Positions 42,672-46,392 of a stretch of DNA of 46,392 bases are shown in pieces. Origin of the DNA: Oscillospiraceae bacterium (GTDB taxonomy: Bacteria > Bacillota > Clostridia > Oscillospirales > Oscillospiraceae); contig CAJTFN010000026.1 in NCBI GenBank assembly GCA_910575815.1, positions 1 through 46,392 on the forward strand, in the 5' to 3' direction. The stretch's first letter is position 1. Every line of letters starts with the position of its first letter. Both the position numbers and the translations under genes were made by a program. The notes under the pieces were generated by a model. The model made no database searches, was not told where the DNA came from, and saw only the letters and a program-made list of their open reading frames with translations.

Positions 42672-42719
42672 CCTCCATATCGTTTCCCGGCAACCCAACC
42701 ACAAAAAACGATATGGAGG
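42672..42719 (+). promoter_or_regulatory. hairpin masking the Shine-Dalgarno of the sigma-like gene
   Basis: CCTCCATATCGTTT (42672-42685) is the exact complement of AAACGATATGGAGG (42706-42719), 14 bp, loop 20 nt. The GGAGG at 42715-42719 is the ribosome site for ATG 42728 and is completely paired in this fold. Translation should need unfolding. Confidence 0.8.
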
Positions 42720-42727
42720 TACATATA

Positions 42728-43150
42728 ATGACTATTATTAACTTGCGCGACTTTTACTACTGGTACACCCAGGACGAATATATTGAGGTTACTGACGATG
42801 TGGCCGAGGCGCTCCGGGCCAGCGTCCGCTATGAGGCGGCCTATGCCGAGCGTGTCCGCTACAACAAGGCGTACTATTCCTTGGATGCGGATGACGGCAT
42901 CGAATATTCCGCCTGCCTGCACGAGCTCACCCCGGACGAGGTTCTGGAGCTCAAGGAGCGGTTCTGCCGTCTGTGGAACGCGCTGAACAGCCTGCCGGAA
43001 ACCCAGGGCCGCCGGGTGGACGCTCACTTTATCCTCGGCATGACCTACCGGGAGATTGCCCAGGCCGAGGGCGTGGACAAAAGCTCTGTCCGTGAGTCTG
43101 TTCTGAGCGGCTTGAAAAGCATGAAAAAATATTTGCAAAAAAATCCTTGA
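42728..43150 (+). CDS. sigma-70 region-4-like protein of a conjugative element
   Basis: 140 aa, ATG 42728 with GGAGG. N-terminal 60 residues are Tyr-rich (FYYWYTQDEYIEVTDDV, AYAERVRYNKAYYSLD). C-terminal half contains LNSLPETQGRRVDAHFILGM, TYREIAQAEGVDKSSVRESV and an LKSMKKYL end, a helix-turn-helix of the sigma-70 region 4 type, as in the regulators of Tn916-like and related clostridial elements. No region-2 core-binding part is obvious, so it may be a sigma-like DNA-binding protein rather than a full sigma factor. Intact. Confidence 0.8.
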   Translation: MTIINLRDFYYWYTQDEYIEVTDDVAEALRASVRYEAAYAERVRYNKAYYSLDADDGIEYSACLHELTPDEVLELKERFCRLWNALNSLPETQGRRVDAHFILGMTYREIAQAEGVDKSSVRESVLSGLKSMKKYLQKNP

Positions 43151-43472
43151 TTGCCCCCTCCATTTGCTCCGCTTTTCTGGTGGTATATGAGAGGAAGATT
43201 TTTCTTCTCCACAACTGAATAGCGGGCGGCCCCGGGTGAACGCGGGGAGCCGGGCGGCGGGTGCGCGGTGACTTCTCCCACGGGAGGACGAGCGACCAAC
43301 ACCACCGCCGCGAGTGGGGAGCCTGCCAGCCCCACGGCCACAATCCGCGAGGGACAAGCTGGCCGCTTGCCACTTGGGGCCGCCGCACAAAACAAGGGAA
43401 CGCCGGGCCGCTACTCGCTGTCTGTTGACGGACCAAACATACGGGCCCGGCGTTTCCATTTCAAACAAGTTC

Positions 43473-43487
43473 GAGACAAATTGTCCC
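43473..43487. repeat. 15-bp palindrome, copy 2
   Basis: GAGACAAATTGTCCC, followed by AAGG, 90 bp before the DUF6870 gene. Confidence 0.65.
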
Positions 43488-43529
43488 AAGGTGAGGACAG
43501 GCCAAAGGGCGGCACTTTTCGGAGTGCTG

Positions 43530-43566
43530 CCTTTTCGCGTTTCCCCACCAACCAAAAACGCAAAGG
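43530..43566 (+). promoter_or_regulatory. hairpin next to the DUF6870 ribosome site
   Basis: CCTTTtcGCGTTT (43530-43542) pairs with AAACGC-AAAGG (43556-43566), 11 pairs with a short bulge; the paired AAAGG is the first half of the AAAGGAGG Shine-Dalgarno for GTG 43577. Loop bases CCCCACCAACC are like those of the 42672 hairpin. Confidence 0.6.
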
Positions 43567-43576
43567 AGGTTCTGCC

Positions 43577-43843
43577 GTGAAACTGACCGCACAAGAGCTG
43601 GAACAAATGAAAAGCGTGGACATCGGCGCGGTGAGCGCGGATGCGCTGGCTGACGTGAGCGGTATGGCCTTTGACCGTACCCTCCCCCGGGAGGAGCGGC
43701 TGGCCCGGTTCGTGAAACGGGCCGTCAATCCCTACTGCTTTAGCGTGGGCGGCGTGGGCGTGAAAATCGAATTTGCCGAGGGCGGCCCCTCCCTCCAGGA
43801 GACGCTGGCGGCCTTTCTTATCCGGCAAAAGAGCGGGCTGTGA
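43577..43843 (+). CDS. DUF6870-like protein
   Basis: 88 aa from GTG 43577 after AAAGGAGG. Opening MKLTAQELEQMKSVDIGAVS, a middle LPREERLARFVKRAVNPYCF and VGGVGVKIEF...LQETLAAFL end match what I recall of DUF6870, short proteins of clostridial conjugative elements encoded near sigma-like and transfer genes. Role unknown. Intact, same direction as the sigma-like gene. Confidence 0.65.
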   Translation: MKLTAQELEQMKSVDIGAVSADALADVSGMAFDRTLPREERLARFVKRAVNPYCFSVGGVGVKIEFAEGGPSLQETLAAFLIRQKSGL

Positions 43844-43869
43844 CTGCTGTTGCGGCCCGTTCCTACTTC

Positions 43870-43884
43870 GAGACAAAATGTCCC
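43870..43884. repeat. 15-bp palindrome, copy 3
   Basis: GAGACAAAATGTCCC, followed by GAGG, 27 bp after the DUF6870 stop. The following ORF that it may once have led is replaced by the minus-strand VirB4 fragment. Confidence 0.6.
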
Positions 43885-43921
43885 GAGGCATCGGCATCCT
43901 TGCTGATACCCCGGAACAGAG

Positions 43922-44554
43922 TTATAATATAAGTGTAATGTGATAGGGAAGGCCGATTTTTTTCAGCATCTTCCCCAGGGCCTTGATGTCATAGCACAAC
44001 AGGCGGTTGCTGACCTCCACATTGGTACGGTGGTTAAAGAGGTTGAGCGATCCCGTACAGTACAGCTCCAGGGCCGATGCCACACGCCGGGCCTCCGGCT
44101 CCGGCTGTTGCAGAAGTTCCTCGTACAAGTCCTGGAGAATGGGCATCCGCTCCGGGGCCGGGTCTGCCAGATAGGGGCGGTACACGTTCCGCACCGCCCG
44201 GTCAATCACGGTCTTTTCCACCGGGGCCAGCCCGCCCCTGCCGCCCACAATCAGCTCGCACAGGGACAGAATGAAGTCACTTTTCAGGGACAGCGGATCT
44301 TCATCGTCCGCATAGTCCGGGTTGATGTCCATAGGGTTGATGTAAGTGCCGGAGCTGGCGGAGGGGGTCAGCTTCACCACCTGTCCCCCCAGGCGGTTGA
44401 CGAGGGGGTAATATTCTCCCTCCGGGTCTGCTATGACAATATCATCCTCCGGCCACGTCAGAAACACGTTGACGATCTCCCGCTTGGCGGCAAAGCTCTT
44501 GCCGCTCCCAGGAGTTCCGAGGAACATCCCGTTAGGCTTTTTGTCAAGAGGAAC
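43922..44554 (-). pseudogene. VirB4 (conjugation ATPase) fragment, copy 2
   Basis: Minus frame from about 44554 (VPLDKKPNG, entering inside the protein) through ATG 44527: FLGTPGSGKSFAAKREI (Walker A), DDIVIADPEGEYYPLVNRLG (Walker B region), INPMDINPDYADDEDPLSLK, then the segment shared with copy 1, and NLFNHRTNVEVSNRLLCYDI...LGKMLKKIGL; after that the sequence leaves the family and stops at 43922. Roughly 200 of about 800 residues remain, both ends lost. VirB4 powers the type-IV secretion channel; this copy is dead. Confidence 0.8.
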
Positions 44555-44977
44555 TTTTCAAGGGATGGGAAAAATCAGGCGGAAAAGCCCCGTGGACGGT
44601 TAAAAGCCGTTTTCGGGGGCAGGTAGTATAAAGCCCTTACCCCGCCCCGCGCTGGGGCTTGGAGTGCCCCAGGAAGCCCGTATTCATGCGGGTTTAGGGG
44701 CTGTGCCGCAAGCCTAAATGTCCACGCCCGCCGGTTCCGCATTTGCCCTTATCCTGTTCTTTGGGAGAGGCCGGGGGCGCGGGGGCAGAGCCACCGCAAA
44801 ACCTACCGACAGCCGCCGCACCAGTGCAGACGGTTTTGCCGTTAAAATGGAGCGGACGAAAGCGGGGGGCAGGGTTGTCAAATCCTGTTCCCCGTTTTCG
44901 GCGGCGAAATGGCAACGGCAAAAATCCAGACAGCCAAGGGGTAAGAGTGGATAGGCGGAACGGAGATAGAACGGGGA
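44555..44977. other. gene-free stretch between VirB4 fragment and SMI1 gene
   Basis: Mixed GC-rich spacer. CCCCGCGCTGGGGCTTGGAG and the nearby GGGG-CCCC pairs may fold, but no T-run follows. No supported gene. The last 60 bp hold the SMI1 promoter. Confidence 0.4.
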
Positions 44978-45006
44978 TTGTTTTCATCGGGGATATGTGC
45001 TATACT
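44978..45006 (+). promoter_or_regulatory. promoter of the SMI1/KNR4 gene
   Basis: TTGTTT (44978-44983), 17-bp spacer, TATACT (45001-45006), with TGTGC before the -10; 50 bp before the start codon. Confidence 0.65.
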
Positions 45007-45055
45007 TGGGTCAGTAAGCAAACCAACAAACTGGAATTGGTGAGGACAGGTGTAT

Positions 45056-45649
45056 ATGATGAACATGACAATATGGCATGAAATCCTTGAGCAAATAAAA
45101 ATGATTTCAGGCAATATTTATTCAAGCATCAATGCTCCTGCTGATTTTTCAGAAATTCAACTCCTTGAAAGGACAGTTGGAGTAGAGTTGCCAAAAGCTT
45201 TTTGCGAATATTTGTCCACATTAAACGGACAGAAAAATACCGAAGAAAGCACACGAAATAGAAACGCAGAAATTTCGTTGCTTGGATTTCACCCGTTTTT
45301 GTCCATTGCCGGGATTATTGAAAACCGGAGCATGATGAACAACATCTTTGCTACAGACACAGAGCCGAGAAAATGGGTGACTGAGGATAAAATCAAGCCT
45401 TTTGTATGGCGTGAACACTGGATACCATTTACAGAGTTTGAAGGTTGCCAATACCTTATTCTGGATTGTGACCCAGGTAAAAATGGTACTTATGGGCAAG
45501 TTTTTCTTTGGCATGGTGGAATGGATTATACAGAAGTAATTGCTAACACCTTTGAAGAATTTTCAAAAGGTTTACTATATAGATTGTCTGCAAAAAAATT
45601 TGAAATAACAGAGTTTGGCACGATTGAATTTGAGGATTACTATATTTAG
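45056..45649 (+). CDS. SMI1/KNR4-family immunity-type protein
   Basis: 197 aa from ATG 45056, with AGGACAGG seven bases upstream; a GTG two codons earlier is possible. Family hallmarks: LLERTVGVELPKAFCEYLSTLNG near residue 45 and a middle IPFTEFEGCQYLILDCDPG stretch, GQVFLWHGGMDYTEVIAN end. SMI1/KNR4 proteins commonly neutralise polymorphic toxins by direct binding. No toxin gene lies in the window, so it is an orphan. AT-rich relative to its surroundings. Confidence 0.8.
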   Translation: MMNMTIWHEILEQIKMISGNIYSSINAPADFSEIQLLERTVGVELPKAFCEYLSTLNGQKNTEESTRNRNAEISLLGFHPFLSIAGIIENRSMMNNIFATDTEPRKWVTEDKIKPFVWREHWIPFTEFEGCQYLILDCDPGKNGTYGQVFLWHGGMDYTEVIANTFEEFSKGLLYRLSAKKFEITEFGTIEFEDYYI

Positions 45650-45754
45650 CAAAACGATAAATTTCCATTTATCGGGGGAGGTAAAAAGCCACCGAAATGC
45701 AAGGGTATACTTTATAGATTGCGCCCTGATTATTCATTTGAAAGAAGAAAACTT

Positions 45755-46039
45755 ATGGAACTAAAGTTTGAATGGGACGAGGAAAAGGACCGTATCAACC
45801 GCCAAAAACACGGTATATCTTTTGAAACGGCTTCATACGTTTTTCGTGATGAATATTACATAGAGATGTATGATTTCGAGCATAGTATGGATGAAGATCG
45901 CTATATTGCAATCGGTATGGTCGGCGATTTGCTGTTTGTTGTATTTACGGAGCGTGGAGAAAATATCCGGTTGATTTCTGCAAGATTGGCAACGGAGAGT
46001 GAAAGGAGACTCTATTATGACCAGAACTTTTACAATTAA
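45755..46039 (+). CDS. brnT: BrnT-type ribonuclease toxin
   Basis: 94 aa from ATG 45755, RBS AAAGAAGA weak. BrnT signature at the N-terminus: MELKFEWDEEKDRINRQKHG, ISFETASYVFRD, then GDLLFVVFTERGENIRLISARLAT, with conserved R and E of the RelE-like fold; BrnT cleaves RNA to slow growth. It overlaps the partner antitoxin gene by 23 bp. Only a short upstream gap from the SMI1 gene. Confidence 0.88.
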   Translation: MELKFEWDEEKDRINRQKHGISFETASYVFRDEYYIEMYDFEHSMDEDRYIAIGMVGDLLFVVFTERGENIRLISARLATESERRLYYDQNFYN

Positions 46040-46199
46040 GGACGGTCAGGCTCCTACGCAGGAGCAGTTGGATGAAGTTAAGGCGGCGGCAAAACGGGAA
46101 ATTCAATTTGATGAAGATTCCCCGGAACTGTCACCCGCAATGTACAAAGCGTTCAGATGTTCCATAGCACAGCGCAACAGGAAAAAGAAAAAGGCATAG
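46017..46199 (+). CDS. brnA: BrnA-like antitoxin
   Basis: 60 aa from ATG 46017, preceded by GAAAGGAG inside brnT; overlaps the toxin end, so translation is coupled. Sequence TRTFTIKDGQAPTQEQLDEV, FDEDSPELSPAMYKAF and a basic RKKKK tail. Partners of BrnT neutralise it and repress the operon; this clostridial variant lacks the long ribbon-helix-helix of the classic BrnA, so the assignment rests on position. Confidence 0.7.
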   Translation: MTRTFTIKDGQAPTQEQLDEVKAAAKREIQFDEDSPELSPAMYKAFRCSIAQRNRKKKKA

Positions 46200-46206
46200 G
46201 AAATTG

Positions 46207-46236
46207 CAGGGCGGCGGTGATTACTCCGCCGCCCTG
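46207..46236. terminator. stem-loop between convergent genes
   Basis: CAGGGCGGCGG-8 nt-CCGCCGCCCTG: perfect 11-bp stem between brnA and the minus-strand gene. Only short T-runs follow, so termination is likely but weakly supported. Confidence 0.6.
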
Positions 46237-46240
46237 TCTG

Positions 46241-46392
46241 TTACCGCTCCATATCCTGCGCCCTGCGGGGCTGCTGCTCCCGCTGTTCCTGACGCAAGAT
46301 GTTGTAAACGCTCTTTCGGATTTGTTCGGCTTCTTTCACTTCCTCTTTCAGCGCAAGATACCGCCGGTTGAGCGTTTTCCTCTCGGCGGTCA
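46241..46392 (-). CDS. 3' end of a probable relaxase gene (partial, runs off window)
   Basis: The minus frame reads TAERKTLNRRYLALKEEVKE, AEQIRKSVYNILRQEQREQ, QPRRAQDMER and TAA at 46241; about 50 residues in the window. This charged helical end with the RRAQDME-type finish resembles relaxase/mobilization proteins of clostridial conjugative elements (recollection). The catalytic part is outside the window. Confidence 0.55.
   Translation of the reverse strand, partial: TAERKTLNRRYLALKEEVKEAEQIRKSVYNILRQEQREQQPRRAQDMER

Larger units (their letters stand above)
42273..42727. other. gene-free leader region of the sigma-like gene
   Basis: No reading frame supported. It contains ACAGCCGCC / GGGCGGCTGT hairpin sequence (42294-42342), a terminator at 42376, another at 42568, the 15-bp palindrome at 42617 and the ribosome-site-masking hairpin at 42672, in that order. 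A layered regulatory leader is the natural reading. Confidence 0.55.
43151..43576. other. gene-free leader region of the DUF6870 gene
   Basis: 425 bp without a supported gene. GC-rich (CGGGCGGCCCCGGGTGAACG) left part typical of conjugative-element spacers; contains palindrome copy 2 (43473) and a hairpin before the DUF6870 RBS (43530-43566). Confidence 0.5.

Overview
The window looks like chromosomal DNA of a gut clostridium, most likely an Oscillospiraceae relative (Oscillibacter, Flavonifractor or Dysosmobacter type). Support: GC-rich coding DNA, strong GGAGG ribosome binding sites, Rex, SLH-domain surface proteins, a CNCGC-type cysteine-rich mini-protein, ilvD, rubrerythrin, and clostridial mobile-element genes (TOTE primase-helicase, DUF6076, MobC/relaxase, DUF6870). 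This placement is inference from gene content; no rRNA is present.

Region 1 (91-10402) is a compact cassette: a small Ser/Thr-kinase-like protein translationally coupled to a zinc-ribbon membrane protein on the minus strand, then, divergently, an HTH regulator, a large BspA-like leucine-rich-repeat (LRR) protein, a VWA protein of the DUF2201 type, a second duplicated LRR protein and a MoxR-type AAA+ ATPase. The last four genes are 16-36 bp apart and read as one operon. It is the best candidate here for a poorly described system: LRR sensor or client-binding proteins working with a MoxR/VWA chaperone pair under kinase/HTH control. Both LRR genes are broken by apparent one-base losses.

Region 2 (about 11019-28185) is a genomic island at the 3' end of a tRNA-Arg(CCG) gene. 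The 3' part of that tRNA is repeated at 11019-11067. A 175-bp element end with integrase arm-like repeats occurs twice (11063 and 15246), suggesting tandem accretion. Contents: DUF6718-like protein, dead small alarmone synthetase, TOTE primase-helicase, LysR regulator with a beheaded permease, SLH-DUF362 protein and hydrolase, remnants of a two-component system, a DUF6076 gene with an in-frame stop, a RepA-MobC-relaxase module with candidate oriT, two tyrosine recombinases, a flavoprotein and rubrerythrin.

Region 3 (28200-33980) is ordinary core: rex, an SLH protein, the cysteine-rich mini-protein, ilvD with a PAP2 phosphatase, an array of palindromes, and an Rrf2 regulator with a probable operator.

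Region 4 (33980-46392) is a graveyard of conjugative and mobilizable elements: broken integrase, end of a SNF2-type helicase, RepA with oriT and broken MobV, two VirB4 fragments, a sigma-like gene, DUF6870, BrnT/BrnA and the tail of a probable relaxase. Into it are set AT-rich, toxin-less immunity-like genes (37159-39817, 41796-42272, 45056-45649). Two leader hairpins that mask Shine-Dalgarno sequences and a three-copy 15-bp palindrome point to uncharacterised post-transcriptional control.

Several genes need a one-base addition to restore frame. This is either decay or phase variation, or homopolymer undercalling in the underlying assembly; both are kept open below.
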